From Streptomyces sp. TG1A-8 (GTDB taxonomy: Bacteria; Actinomycetota; Actinomycetes; Streptomycetales; Streptomycetaceae): a stretch of DNA of 64,000 nt. The notes under the pieces are model-generated. The model was not told the origin of the DNA. It did not search any database and saw only the letters and a program-made list of their open reading frames with translations. The stretch spans positions 6,138,001 through 6,202,000 of the forward strand of contig NZ_JASTLB010000001.1 of assembly GCF_030499535.1 (NCBI RefSeq), given 5' to 3'. Position numbers and translations under genes: made by a program. The first letter of the stretch is position 1; each line of letters starts with the position of its first letter. Of this stretch, positions 28,920 to 38,596 are shown piece by piece.

Positions 28920-30128
28920 TCAGGAACGTTCCGCCACCGCCGCGGGATCGTCCAGGACGGCCCGGACGACCGAGTGGGCGGCGCCCAGCAGCGGGCCCTC
29001 GGGGCCCAGTCCGGACACGGACACCGGACAAGCCGGCCCGGCCGTACGGCCGGCCAGTTCGACGGAGAGCGACGGCAGCAGCCAGGGGGAGAGGCCGGCC
29101 AGGGCACCGCCCAGGACGACCGTCTCGGGGTCGAGCAGGTTGACCGCTCCGGTCAGGGCGATGCCGAGGGCCGTGCCGGCGTCCCGCAGAGCCCGCCGTA
29201 CGGCAGTGTCGCCCGCCGCGGCACGCTCCGCGAGCAGGCCGACCAGGTCCTCGCCCGGCTCCAGCCCGGCCGCGCGCAGCACCGCTTCCTCGCCGGCGTA
29301 CTGCTCCAGGCACCCGCGCCCGCCGCACGGGCACGGGGGGCCGTCCGGGCGGACGGGTACATGGCCCAGCTCACCCGCGAAGCCCCGGGTGCCGCGGAGC
29401 AGTTGCCCGTCGACGACGACCGCGGCGCCGATGCCGATCTCCGCCGACACGTGCAGGAAGTCGCGCGGTGTGCCGGTGCCGAGCCACAGTTCGGCCAGGG
29501 CGCCGAAGTTCGCCTCGTTGTCCACCGTCAGGGGCGGACCGCCGGGCAACAGTGCGCCGAGGTCCGCGTGGTGCCAGTCGAGGTTCGGTGCCCGTACGAC
29601 CGTGTGGCCGTCCCGGTCCACCAGCCCGGGCACGGCGACCGCGAGCCCGGCGGGCCACAGGTCTTCCCGCTCCGCCTCGGCCACGACCCGCTGGACCAGG
29701 CCCCTCAGCTCCTCGATCACCGGCTCCGGGGCGCGGCCCCGGTTCGTGCCGTGCCGCACGGCCCGCACGCGAACCCCACCGCGCAGGTCGACCGCGCACA
29801 CCGCGAGGTGGTCGACGCCGACCTCCGCGCCGATGCCGGCGGGTCCGCTCCCGCTCACCGCGAGTGCCGAGCCCGGACGGCCCACGCGACCCGGGCGTTC
29901 GGGGCCCAGCTCTTCCAGCAGGCCCCAGCGGGTCAGCTCGTCCACGAGTGTCGACACCGCCGCCCGGGTCAGGCCGATGCGCGAGGCGATCGCGGCCCGC
30001 GACAGCGGGCCCTGCGCGCGGACCGCGTGCATCACCCGGGCGAGGTTGCGTCGGCGCATGCCCTGTTGGGTGTCCGGCAGGGAGCGTCCGGCCCTGGGCG
30101 GACGGGCCTCGTGCGGCGGTGCGGTCAT
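28920..30128 (-). CDS. xylR: ROK-family repressor of xylose genes
   Basis: 402 residues from ATG 30128; GGAGG is only one base from this ATG, so an internal start at MRRRNLARVMHAV is possible. Residues about 25-85 are a MarR-like winged helix (PLSRAAIASRIGLTRAAVST). The ROK sugar-kinase fold follows with the zinc/substrate signature CPCGGRGCLEQYAG, the strand GIGAEVGVDHLAV and the phosphate-like motif TVDNEANFGALAE. ROK regulators bind a sugar and release DNA. The gene lies 57 nt downstream of xylB on the same strand and is likely cotranscribed with it. It probably controls the xylB/xylA intergenic region. Confidence 0.9.
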   Translation of the reverse strand: MTAPPHEARPPRAGRSLPDTQQGMRRRNLARVMHAVRAQGPLSRAAIASRIGLTRAAVSTLVDELTRWGLLEELGPERPGRVGRPGSALAVSGSGPAGIGAEVGVDHLAVCAVDLRGGVRVRAVRHGTNRGRAPEPVIEELRGLVQRVVAEAEREDLWPAGLAVAVPGLVDRDGHTVVRAPNLDWHHADLGALLPGGPPLTVDNEANFGALAELWLGTGTPRDFLHVSAEIGIGAAVVVDGQLLRGTRGFAGELGHVPVRPDGPPCPCGGRGCLEQYAGEEAVLRAAGLEPGEDLVGLLAERAAAGDTAVRRALRDAGTALGIALTGAVNLLDPETVVLGGALAGLSPWLLPSLSVELAGRTAGPACPVSVSGLGPEGPLLGAAHSVVRAVLDDPAAVAERS

Positions 30129-30185
30129 GCCTCCGTCAGTCCTCGGTGTCAGGGGCCGGGCCCGGTTTTCGGGGTGCGGCCGGGC

Positions 30186-31631
30186 TCAGCGGGTTTGCGT
30201 GCCCCGCTCCAGCAGCCGGGCCGCGTCGGAGCGTACCCCGCTGATCCGGGCCAGTGTCTCCTCGTCCCGTTCCACCGCCTCCAGCAGTGGTCCCGCCGCC
30301 GTGTTCCAACGGCGGGCCACCGCGGCCGGGTCCTCGCCGGTCAGCAGCCCCGCAGCCTGTGCGGCGGCTCCGAGGGCGACCAGTTCCCGGGCCTGCGGGA
30401 TCTGCACCGGCCGCCCCGACAGCCGCCGTACCGTCTGCTGCCAGGCGGTGCCCCGGGCTCCGCCGCCGATCAGGAGCAGCGGCGTGCTGCGGTCCGCGTC
30501 CTCCTCGAGCACCAGGTCGAGGGCGCCGAGCAGGGCGTGGACGGCACCGTCGTAGGCGGCCTGCAGCAGTTGGCCGCCGGTCGTGTCGTGGCGCAGTCCG
30601 TGCAGCAGCCCGGAGGCGTCCGGGAGGTTCGGGGTGCGCTCGCCGTCCAGGTACGGCAGCAGGGTGACGGAGGTGCCGGACTCGACGGCCTCGCGGTCCA
30701 GACCCAGCAGGGCCGCGATGCGGTCCACGGCCAGGGTGCAGTTCAGGGTGCAGGCCAGTGGCAGCCAGTCCCCGCGGGCGTCGGCGAAGCCCGCCACCGT
30801 CCCGGTCGGGTCGGCGGGCCGGTGCCTGGAGACGGCGTACACCGTGCCCGACGTGCCGAGGCTCAGCACCGGGGTGCCCGGCCGCAGGCCGAGGCCCAGC
30901 GCGGCGGCCGCGTTGTCACCGGTGCCGGCCGCCACCAGAGTGCCCTTGGAGAACGGCAGGTCGTGGCTGTCACGGAGGGTGCCGGCGATCTCTCCGGGCC
31001 GCACCACCCGGGGCAGCAGCGCCGGGTCCAGGCCCACGTGCGCCAGCGTCTCCTCGTCGTACGCCTCCGTCCCGGCCGCCCACCAGCCGGTGCCCGAGGC
31101 ATCGCTCCGATCGGTCGTGCCCTGCCCGGTCAGACGCTCGGTGAGGTAGTCGTGGGGGAGGCGCACGGCCCTGGTCGCCCGCACCGCCTCCGGTTCGTGT
31201 TCGGCCAGCCACGCCCATTTCGTGACCGTGAACGAGGCGCCGGGCACGCTGCCGGTGCGTTTTGCCCACGCCTTCGGGCCACCGAGCTCCCCGACCAGCC
31301 GGCGGGCCTGGGGCGCCGAGCGGACGTCGTTCCACAGCAGCGCCGGACGCACCGGCTCGCCCCGCTCGTCCAGTGTGACCAGTCCGTGCTGCTGTCCGCC
31401 GATCGACACAGCGGCCGCCTCGTGGGCCGCGTCACCGCACTGGCGCAGCGCCTCGCACAAGGCGTCCCACCACTGACGTGGATCGCTCTCGCGGGCCGCG
31501 CCCGAGGACACGGTGTGCGGCGCCTGACCGCTTGCCACGACCTGTCCCGTGGCGACGTCGACGACCAGCGCCTTCGTGGACTGAGTGGATGTGTCCACAC
31601 CGACGACGAGCGGACCCTCGGCTGCTGACAT
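30186..31631 (-). CDS. xylB: Xylulokinase
   Basis: 481 residues from ATG 31631, with AAGGAG seven nt upstream. A FGGY-family kinase: the N-terminal ATP/sugar motif GVDTSTQSTKALVVDVATG, the sugar-contact segments SIGGQQHGLVTLD and RPALLWNDVRSAPQ, the catalytic region AAGTGDNAAAALGLGLRPGT with its Asp, and the C-terminal LIGGGARGTAWQQTVRRLSG. It phosphorylates D-xylulose, the XylA product, in the cytoplasm to feed the pentose phosphate pathway. It is divergent from xylA, with which it shares a 190-bp control region, and is followed by the ROK repressor gene. Confidence 0.96.
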   Translation of the reverse strand: MSAAEGPLVVGVDTSTQSTKALVVDVATGQVVASGQAPHTVSSGAARESDPRQWWDALCEALRQCGDAAHEAAAVSIGGQQHGLVTLDERGEPVRPALLWNDVRSAPQARRLVGELGGPKAWAKRTGSVPGASFTVTKWAWLAEHEPEAVRATRAVRLPHDYLTERLTGQGTTDRSDASGTGWWAAGTEAYDEETLAHVGLDPALLPRVVRPGEIAGTLRDSHDLPFSKGTLVAAGTGDNAAAALGLGLRPGTPVLSLGTSGTVYAVSRHRPADPTGTVAGFADARGDWLPLACTLNCTLAVDRIAALLGLDREAVESGTSVTLLPYLDGERTPNLPDASGLLHGLRHDTTGGQLLQAAYDGAVHALLGALDLVLEEDADRSTPLLLIGGGARGTAWQQTVRRLSGRPVQIPQARELVALGAAAQAAGLLTGEDPAAVARRWNTAAGPLLEAVERDEETLARISGVRSDAARLLERGTQTR

Positions 31632-31765
31632 CGGGCTCTCCTTCTTCGGGGTTCTGCGGGGATGTGCTGTGAGCTTCCCGGGACGTTCGCGGCATCCTGG
31701 GCGTATTGGATATCGAGGACACCTTGTCGTCGAGGGCACCTCGTCCCTTCCCATGGGTGCGTTCG

Positions 31766-32988
<1,223 letters not shown>

Positions 32989-33140
32989 TTCCGCGGGCCG
33001 GTACGCATGCGCGAGGGAGCGTCCCGATGCCCCCGGACGCGCGCGTGCCGGTCACTCCCATGATTCGGCGGGCTGGGAGCGATCCCCTGGCTCCTCCTGT
33101 CGTGCGGATCCCGGTGGTGACTCCGGCCGGTATGCCCTCG

Positions 33141-33167
33141 CCGCCAGTACCGCCAGTACCGCCAGTA
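33141..33167 (+). repeat. Three tandem 9-bp repeats (CCGCCAGTA)
   Basis: CCGCCAGTA occurs three times without gap at 33141, 33150 and 33159, followed by degenerate copies. Read in frame with the small membrane protein this is a PPVPPVPPV run, but that gene's own ribosome site lies downstream, so the repeat is probably untranslated. Confidence 0.7.
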
Positions 33168-33311
33168 CTGTCCGTACCACCCGTGCCACTCGCCCCGGAA
33201 CCAGTAGGGGCGGGCTTCAGGGATGTCTCAGGGGCGCGGTCCGGAACCGCGGGAAGCGCGGACCCGTTCTCATGTCAGAGAGCGGCACGGGCCGCGAAGG
33301 AGGCGACGCTG

Positions 33312-33494
33312 ATGTCCAAGAACGCGAAGATCGCCGCAGGAGGTGTGGCGGTCGGGCTCATCCTGCTCATATGGCTGCCCTGGTGGGTGGCGTTCCTGAT
33401 CGTGGTGGGTGTCCCGGCGGCCGCGTATCTGACGCTGGATCCCTCGCAACGCCGCAGGCTCCGCCGAGTCGCCCGGAAGGAAGTAGGCCGCTGA
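33312..33494 (+). CDS. Small two-segment membrane protein
   Basis: 60 residues from ATG 33312, with a strong AAGGAGG nine nt upstream. One long or two short hydrophobic helices (IAAGGVAVGLILLIWLPWW then VAFLIVVGVPAAAYLTL) are followed by a basic C-terminal tail (RRRLRRVARKEVGR) that should stay cytoplasmic. Such short membrane proteins are common in streptomycetes and have no assigned role. It lies 324 bp after xylA and is convergent with the next gene. Confidence 0.75.
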   Translation: MSKNAKIAAGGVAVGLILLIWLPWWVAFLIVVGVPAAAYLTLDPSQRRRLRRVARKEVGR

Positions 33495-33588
33495 CGGGCG
33501 GCACACGGCCGTGCGGCGCCCGCCGCCGGTCAGGAGCGGGCTGAGTTCCCGGGGGCGCGCCGCCACGCGGGTCGCACCTCCCCTGGGC

Positions 33589-34431
33589 TCAGCTCGGCCG
33601 CACGGCCATCTTGTCGAGCGCCTCCAGAAGACCGGGCAGTTCCGGCCCCCGGCCCACCGGCAGGACCTCATCGGGCTTCTCGTCGAGCAGGACGAACGCG
33701 ATGTCGTCGGTGCGGGCCACGATCGACCACCCGGGACCGTCGGCGCGCAGCGTGCGTGCGTCGCCCGGGGCGAACGAGGAGCGTACCCGGCCGAGCGGCG
33801 GTGGCGTGTCCACATAGGCGCGTGCCTCCGCCAGTACGCGGCGGACGCCTGGGTGACCGCCCTTGCGGGCACTCTCCGCGTCACCCGGTCCGGCCGACGT
33901 CGCACCGGCCGGCTCGCCGGTGGCCGGGAAGCCCGCGTCGGTGATCTGTTCCCGCCAGGCCGCCCACTGCAGAGCGATCTCGTCAGCACCCAGACGCCGC
34001 TGGGCCGGACCCCAGGACCCGGTGTCCGGAGGGGTCAGCGCGGGACCGTCCGCCTCCTCGGGGCCGGGGTCGTGCGGCGCGGGCACACCGGGAGCGGCGA
34101 CGGCGACGGCCAGGGGCCAGCCCGGCAGGGCCGCCACGACCGTGCGCTCGTCCGGCGACAGGTCGTACTCCATGCCGCAGTCCCAGGACGCGATCGCCAC
34201 GGCGACCAGTGACACGTCGTCGATGACGACCGTCCAGCGGGCCCCGTCGCCGTCCTGCCCGAGCACCAGGCCGTATCCGTCGGCCCGCGGCGCCAGACCC
34301 AGTGCCGCGCAGGCCTCCGGGTAGTCGTCACCCAGCACGCTCGGAAACTGCGCCGGCGTCAGCAGGACCGCCGTGAGCACGTACAGCGCCTCGTCCGCGG
34401 CGGCGACGGCCTCATCGTTGGTCCCGGCCAT
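33589..34431 (-). CDS. Actinobacterial protein of unknown function
   Basis: 280 residues from ATG 34431, with GGAGG six nt upstream. No signal peptide or membrane helix is present. The N-terminal part reads as an alpha/beta domain (VLTAVLLTPAQFPSVLGDDY then VVIDDVSLVAVAIASWDCGM). A Pro/Ala/Gly-rich middle follows, and the C-terminal domain (GPGWSIVARTDDIAFVLLDE then LPGLLEALDKMAV) has conserved-looking aromatic and acidic residues. I do not recognise a family and see no catalytic motif. Codon use is normal and the gene stands alone. Confidence 0.7.
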   Translation of the reverse strand: MAGTNDEAVAAADEALYVLTAVLLTPAQFPSVLGDDYPEACAALGLAPRADGYGLVLGQDGDGARWTVVIDDVSLVAVAIASWDCGMEYDLSPDERTVVAALPGWPLAVAVAAPGVPAPHDPGPEEADGPALTPPDTGSWGPAQRRLGADEIALQWAAWREQITDAGFPATGEPAGATSAGPGDAESARKGGHPGVRRVLAEARAYVDTPPPLGRVRSSFAPGDARTLRADGPGWSIVARTDDIAFVLLDEKPDEVLPVGRGPELPGLLEALDKMAVRPS

Positions 34432-34884
34432 CCCTGCCTCCAAGTGGTTCTTCCATCGGCGCGCACCCTAATGCGAGCGGAAGGTGCTTGTCACGGCCGT
34501 GCACACGACGCGGAACTGCAGGTTTCCGCCTGGACGGGGCGAAACGACTCCGATCGGCACTCGCCCTCCGTGTCGTCCGCTCAGCCCGTCGGCAGCCCGA
34601 GGAGATCACGGGCCACCGCCCGGGGCGACTGGCCGCGCAGCCGGGTGCCTGCTCGTGGACCTGTTCCGGCACGGCATGGGCGACCGTCCCGAGACTCCGG
34701 GCACACGCTGGACGAGCGCGCCGACGCCGTGGCGGCCGCACCCGGCAGGGGCGCGGGTCACCGCCGCCGGCCGGAAGCCGCCCGGGTCGGGTGACAGGGG
34801 TGCCCGATGTCGGGCGCAACGTCGACTCCGCTGACTCCGACAGCCTCGTGGCAGCCGTGGCAGCGGGACTGACCCGCCTCGCTC
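34432..34884. other. Intergenic, 450 bp, nothing convincing
   Basis: Only short overlapping frames of poor composition. It separates the hypothetical gene from the methyltransferase stop. No hairpin or repeat was noted. Confidence 0.35.
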
Positions 34885-35493
34885 TCAGCCTTCGTGCACG
34901 GCCAGTGCGAGGAAGCGGGCGTCCTCGTCGACGTACCTGGTCATGCGCCAGCCCGAGCGGGCCAGGAGCGGGTCGAGATTCTCCTCGGCCCGGAGGTCGC
35001 CGGGGGTGATCCGCCGCCCCTGGCGGGCCGCCAGGGCCGCCCGGCCGATGGGATGGAACAACGCGAGCGTGCCGCCCGGACGCACCACGCGGGCCAGCTC
35101 CCGCAGGTTGTCGGCGGGCTGGGGGAGGTGCGCGATCAGGCCGGCGGCGAAAACGGCGTCCAGGGAACCCGGCCGCAGCGGCAGTGCGGCGGCGTCCGCG
35201 AGAAGCAGCCGCCCGTCCCGCCCCCGGCCCGCCCGTACGGCGGCCTGCAGCATCGCCGGCGTGAGGTCGACGCCCACCACCACCCCGGAGGCCCCCACCG
35301 CGGCCCGCAAAGGCGGCAGCGCGCGGCCCGTTCCGCAGCCGGCGTCGAGCACACGGTCGCCCGCGCGCAGCCCGAGGTCGGCGACGGCGGCCGCATAGGC
35401 GGGGCCGTCGTCGGGGAACCTGCTGTCCCAGTCGGCCGCTCGGGCGGTGAAGAACTCCTGGACGTGCGTGTGGTCGTCGCTCATGTCCGGCAT
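34885..35493 (-). CDS. Class I SAM-dependent methyltransferase
   Basis: 202 residues from ATG 35493; the second ATG (35484) is equally possible, with GGGAG lying upstream of both. The SAM-binding motif I is LDAGCGTGRALPPLRAAVG. Motif II/acidic loop VVVGVDLTPAMLQAAV, motif III LPLRPGSLDAVFAAGLIAHL and motif IV ELARVVRPGGTLALFHPIGR follow. It is the Methyltransf_11 type (UbiE/BioC-like). The short C-terminal part (YVDEDARFLALAVHEG) gives no clue to the methyl acceptor. It is monocistronic. Confidence 0.88.
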   Translation of the reverse strand: MPDMSDDHTHVQEFFTARAADWDSRFPDDGPAYAAAVADLGLRAGDRVLDAGCGTGRALPPLRAAVGASGVVVGVDLTPAMLQAAVRAGRGRDGRLLLADAAALPLRPGSLDAVFAAGLIAHLPQPADNLRELARVVRPGGTLALFHPIGRAALAARQGRRITPGDLRAEENLDPLLARSGWRMTRYVDEDARFLALAVHEG

Positions 35494-35651
35494 GATCTCC
35501 CACCGGGCCAAGGGGTGCCCCCGCGCGCGTGGCCGAGCGAAAGGTCCGCACTTCTTCGAAGCGCCCCATCCGCGCGCCCGTTCCCCATGGCATCCTGGGG
35601 CGTGGGACACCCTGACCGGCGATCCCCGGCCGGACCGAGGGCGCGCGCCGT

Positions 35652-36080
35652 TCACTCCGCGAGGGACCGCACCGCCACGACCTTGTCGACGGTGGCCCGG
35701 ACCAGCAGCTCGCCCGGGACACCGTTGCGGGCGCCGTACTCCTCGGCGCGCTCCTCGCCCATGTACCGCGCCGCGATCCGAGTGGCCCAAAGACGTACCT
35801 CGTCCACGTCCTCCGACAGCCGGGCCCGGCCGCTGAGCACGACGAAGTGGAACGGCGGACGGTCGTCGTCCACGCACAGGGCGATTCGTCCGTCACGGAC
35901 CAGATTGTGCCCCTTCACCGTGTCCCTGCCGGTGTTGAACACCACCTCGTCGCCGTCGAGCAGGTACCAGATCGGGGCCACGTGCGGGCTCCCGTCGGCC
36001 CGTACCGTGGACAGCTTGCCGGTTCGGGTGCCGTACGAAACGAACGCCCGCCATTCCTCATCGGTCATCTTCTGTGCCAT
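35652..36080 (-). CDS. PPOX-class flavin/F420-dependent oxidoreductase
   Basis: 142 residues from ATG 36080. The split-barrel fold of the pyridoxamine-oxidase-like family is clear: KLSTVRADGSPHVAPIWYLL, then DEVVFNTGRDTVKGHNLVRD, then DGRIALCVDDDRPPFHFVVL. This size class in actinobacteria usually binds coenzyme F420 and is annotated as TIGR03618 or similar. The physiological substrate is unknown. It is divergent from the Roadblock gene with a 93-bp gap. Confidence 0.85.
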   Translation of the reverse strand: MAQKMTDEEWRAFVSYGTRTGKLSTVRADGSPHVAPIWYLLDGDEVVFNTGRDTVKGHNLVRDGRIALCVDDDRPPFHFVVLSGRARLSEDVDEVRLWATRIAARYMGEERAEEYGARNGVPGELLVRATVDKVVAVRSLAE

Positions 36081-36173
36081 ACGCCCATCCTGCTTGCCCG
36101 GACGGCCGGACGTGGGGAAGGCTGGCGGGTAGATCCTCCAGCCAGGGGGAGACGTCACACGGGGAGACGGAGC

Positions 36174-36587
36174 ATGGCGCAGAACCAGGGACTCGGCTGG
36201 CTGCTCGACGACCTGACCGAGCGGGTGGACCATGTGCGGCACGCGCTGGTCCTGTCCAACGACGGACTGGTCACGGGGGCGAGCACGGGCCTTCGCCGCG
36301 AGGACGCCGAGCACCTGGCGGCTGTCGCGTCCGGACTGCACAGTCTGGCCAAGGGCTCGGGGCGCCACTTCGGTGCGGGCCGGGTCCGCCAGACGATGAT
36401 CGAGTACGACGACGCCGTACTGTTCGTCACGGCCGCCGGTACGGGCAGCTGTCTGTGCGTGCTCAGCGGCGCGGAGGCCGACATCGGCCAGATCGGCTAC
36501 GAAATGACCCTGCTCGTCAACCGGGTCGGCGAACACCTCGGCGTGGGCGCCCGGCACCCCGACCGCTCTCCCGCCTCCGACCTGTGA
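36174..36587 (+). CDS. Solitary Roadblock/LC7-domain protein
   Basis: 137 residues from ATG 36174, with a GGGGAGA site. The Roadblock fold is recognisable: LGWLLDDLTERVDHVRHALV, LSNDGLVTGASTGL, then AEHLAAVASGLHSLAKGSG and YEMTLLVNRVGEHLGV. In streptomycetes these CvnB/MglB-like proteins regulate small Ras-like GTPases and are normally encoded in four-gene conservons with a sensor-kinase-like protein, a DUF742 protein and a GTPase. None of these partners is nearby, so it must act with distant partners or alone. Confidence 0.88.
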   Translation: MAQNQGLGWLLDDLTERVDHVRHALVLSNDGLVTGASTGLRREDAEHLAAVASGLHSLAKGSGRHFGAGRVRQTMIEYDDAVLFVTAAGTGSCLCVLSGAEADIGQIGYEMTLLVNRVGEHLGVGARHPDRSPASDL

Positions 36588-36713
36588 CCTGCTTCATTGC
36601 GGAGTGTCGCGGAGTTGTCCACAGGCCCGCCGCGGGATCGAGAGATGTGACTACCGTGTGTGCACGGCGAACGCACCGAGCGTGAGCCACCGACTCCACG
36701 GGGGAGCGCACGC

Positions 36714-37721
36714 ATGCCGGACATCATCTTCACCCCTTCCCGTGCCCTCACTCGCACGCCGAGCCGAGCCGCTCTCGAACTCGGCCTCAAACCAGAGGAG
36801 TTCGCCCTGGCCGTCGACCTCGGCCGGGTCCGCATCGTGTCCGGCGGAAGCGGGAGCCGCCGGGTCGAGCAGGCCGAGATCGACCGGTTGCGCGCCCTGG
36901 ACGGTTTCCCAGGCACCCTCCGTGACCGCCTGCGAGTGGTCGGCACGGCGGAGGGCGCAGAACTCCTCGGTGTCCCACCGGGCAGGTTCACCCGGCTGGC
37001 CCGTCTGGGCCTGCTCCTGCCGGTGCACTTTTATCCGAACCGCCACCGAGCCGTGGTCTGGCTCTATCTCGCCGAGGAACTGAGGGAGTTCGCGGCCGCC
37101 CCCGAGAACACGCGCCTGCTCGGAGGTCGCACGCCGGAGATCCTGCGAGGTCAGTTGACGGTCGGAGTGGACCTGCGTGCCCGCAACTGGCGCGGTCGGC
37201 AGCTGGGGATCCTGCTACGGCGGGCTGAGGATCCGTGGGCGCGGGCCGGAGCCGTCGCGGCCCTGCTCGCGCCTTCCGATGTCGCGGACATCGTCGAAGG
37301 CGCCGGTGAACGGGCTCGACTGAACCGCTTCCGGCCCGCTTTCCCCGGCCGCGGTACCCCGGGAACAGCCAATGCCCACCTCGTCGAACAACTTGTCACG
37401 GCGCAGGACCCGGACGAAATCCGCTGGCTGCGCAGCGAGCTGACGCGGGCGATGGACGAGGCGCGCACGCACGTGCCCGGTCCATGCCCGGCCGGCCACC
37501 ACGCCGAGCCCGCGGCGTCGTCTTCCGCCCGGCACGAGGCGACTCCCGCGTGCACGCACACCCCGTACGCGGAGCGCGTGGCGCGACCTGCTCCTACGCG
37601 CGCACCCCGCCGCCGTGAGAACGTGCCGGGGGGCATGCGAACGCCTCGCGGGCCGCGCGCCCGGCTGCGCCGCAGAAGCCCCGGGCCCGTGGAGGTCCGA
37701 ACCAGCGTTACAGGGCTCTGA
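36714..37721 (+). CDS. DUF6397-like protein with N-terminal HTH-like repeats
   Basis: 335 residues from ATG 36714, with GGGGGAG upstream. Two related N-terminal segments resemble helix-turn-helix units (SRAALELGLKPEEFALAVDL and EGAELLGVPPGRFTRLARLG). The latter is followed by LLLPVHFYPNRHRAVVWLYL. The central part is helical (LLRRAEDPWARAGAVAALLA), and the last 80 residues are a Pro/Arg/His-rich disordered tail. I believe this is the streptomycete DUF6397 family; no function is known. Its 3' end overlaps the convergent tesB gene by 14 bp. Confidence 0.75.
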   Translation: MPDIIFTPSRALTRTPSRAALELGLKPEEFALAVDLGRVRIVSGGSGSRRVEQAEIDRLRALDGFPGTLRDRLRVVGTAEGAELLGVPPGRFTRLARLGLLLPVHFYPNRHRAVVWLYLAEELREFAAAPENTRLLGGRTPEILRGQLTVGVDLRARNWRGRQLGILLRRAEDPWARAGAVAALLAPSDVADIVEGAGERARLNRFRPAFPGRGTPGTANAHLVEQLVTAQDPDEIRWLRSELTRAMDEARTHVPGPCPAGHHAEPAASSSARHEATPACTHTPYAERVARPAPTRAPRRRENVPGGMRTPRGPRARLRRRSPGPVEVRTSVTGL

Positions 37722-38577
37722 AAAGCCCCTCCTGGACGACCGAGACGAGCAGTCGGCCGTGCAGGTCGTAGATGCGTCCGCGGGCCAGTCCGCGCCCGCC
37801 GGTGGCGATCGGGGACTCCTGGTCGTACAGGAACCACTCGTCCGCGCGGAACGGCCGGTGGAACCACATGGCGTGGTCCAGTGAGGCCAGGTCGAAGTTC
37901 CGCGGCCCCCACAGGGGTTCGACCGGCAGACGCACCGCGTCCAGCAGAGTCATGTCGCTGGCGTAGGTCAGGGCGCAGGTGTGCACCAGAGGGTCGTCGC
38001 CGAGCTGCCCGACCGCGCGCATCCACACGGCGCTGCGCGGCTCGGCCCCCTGTATCTCCTCGGCGCTCCAGCGCAGCCGGTCGACGTAGCGGATGTCGAA
38101 CGGCTGGCGGCGCGCCATCCGCTCCAGCTGCTCCGGCAGTGCGCCCAGGTGCTTGCGGATCTCGTCGGAGACCGTCGGCAGGGATTCCGGGTCCGGGACG
38201 TCGCGGGCCGACGGCAGCTGGTGCTCGAACGGTCCTTCCTCGGGCTTGTGAAAGGAGGCGGTCAGATTGAAGATCGTGCGTCCCTGCTGCACGGCCGTGA
38301 CCCGCCGTGTGGTGAACGAGCGCCCGTCACGGACCCGCTCCACCTGGTACACGATCGGCACCCCCGGGCGGCCGGGGCGCAGGAAGTACGCGTGCAGCGA
38401 GTGCACCGGGCGGTCGCCGTCCGTGGTGCGCCCGGCGGCGACGAGCGCCTGGCCCGCCACCTGGCCGCCGAAGACCCGCTGCAGGGACTCCTCGGGACTT
38501 CGGCCGCGGAAGATGTTGACCTCGATCTGTTCCAGGTCGAGCAGGTCGACCAGTCGCTCGGCCGGGTTCGTCGTCAT
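37708..38577 (-). CDS. tesB: Acyl-CoA thioesterase II
   Basis: 289 residues, as in E. coli TesB, from ATG 38577 with AGGAG ten nt upstream. A double hotdog fold: the first half has NIFRGRSPEESLQRVFGGQV and SLHAYFLRPGRPGVPIVYQV. The second half carries the catalytic Asp in LASLDHAMWFHRPFRADEWF, with Gln and Thr partners expected in GQVAGQAL and CALTYASDMTLLD. It hydrolyses medium- and long-chain acyl-CoA in the cytoplasm. It lies 19 nt downstream of the helicase gene on the same strand and is probably cotranscribed. Confidence 0.93.
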   Translation of the reverse strand: MTTNPAERLVDLLDLEQIEVNIFRGRSPEESLQRVFGGQVAGQALVAAGRTTDGDRPVHSLHAYFLRPGRPGVPIVYQVERVRDGRSFTTRRVTAVQQGRTIFNLTASFHKPEEGPFEHQLPSARDVPDPESLPTVSDEIRKHLGALPEQLERMARRQPFDIRYVDRLRWSAEEIQGAEPRSAVWMRAVGQLGDDPLVHTCALTYASDMTLLDAVRLPVEPLWGPRNFDLASLDHAMWFHRPFRADEWFLYDQESPIATGGRGLARGRIYDLHGRLLVSVVQEGLFRAL

Positions 38578-38596
38578 CGGGGGGATTCTCCTGTGG

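Noticed and set aside
28428..31628. A 1066-codon plus-strand open frame
   Set aside because: It is antisense to the permease, ROK and xylB genes, which are securely identified.
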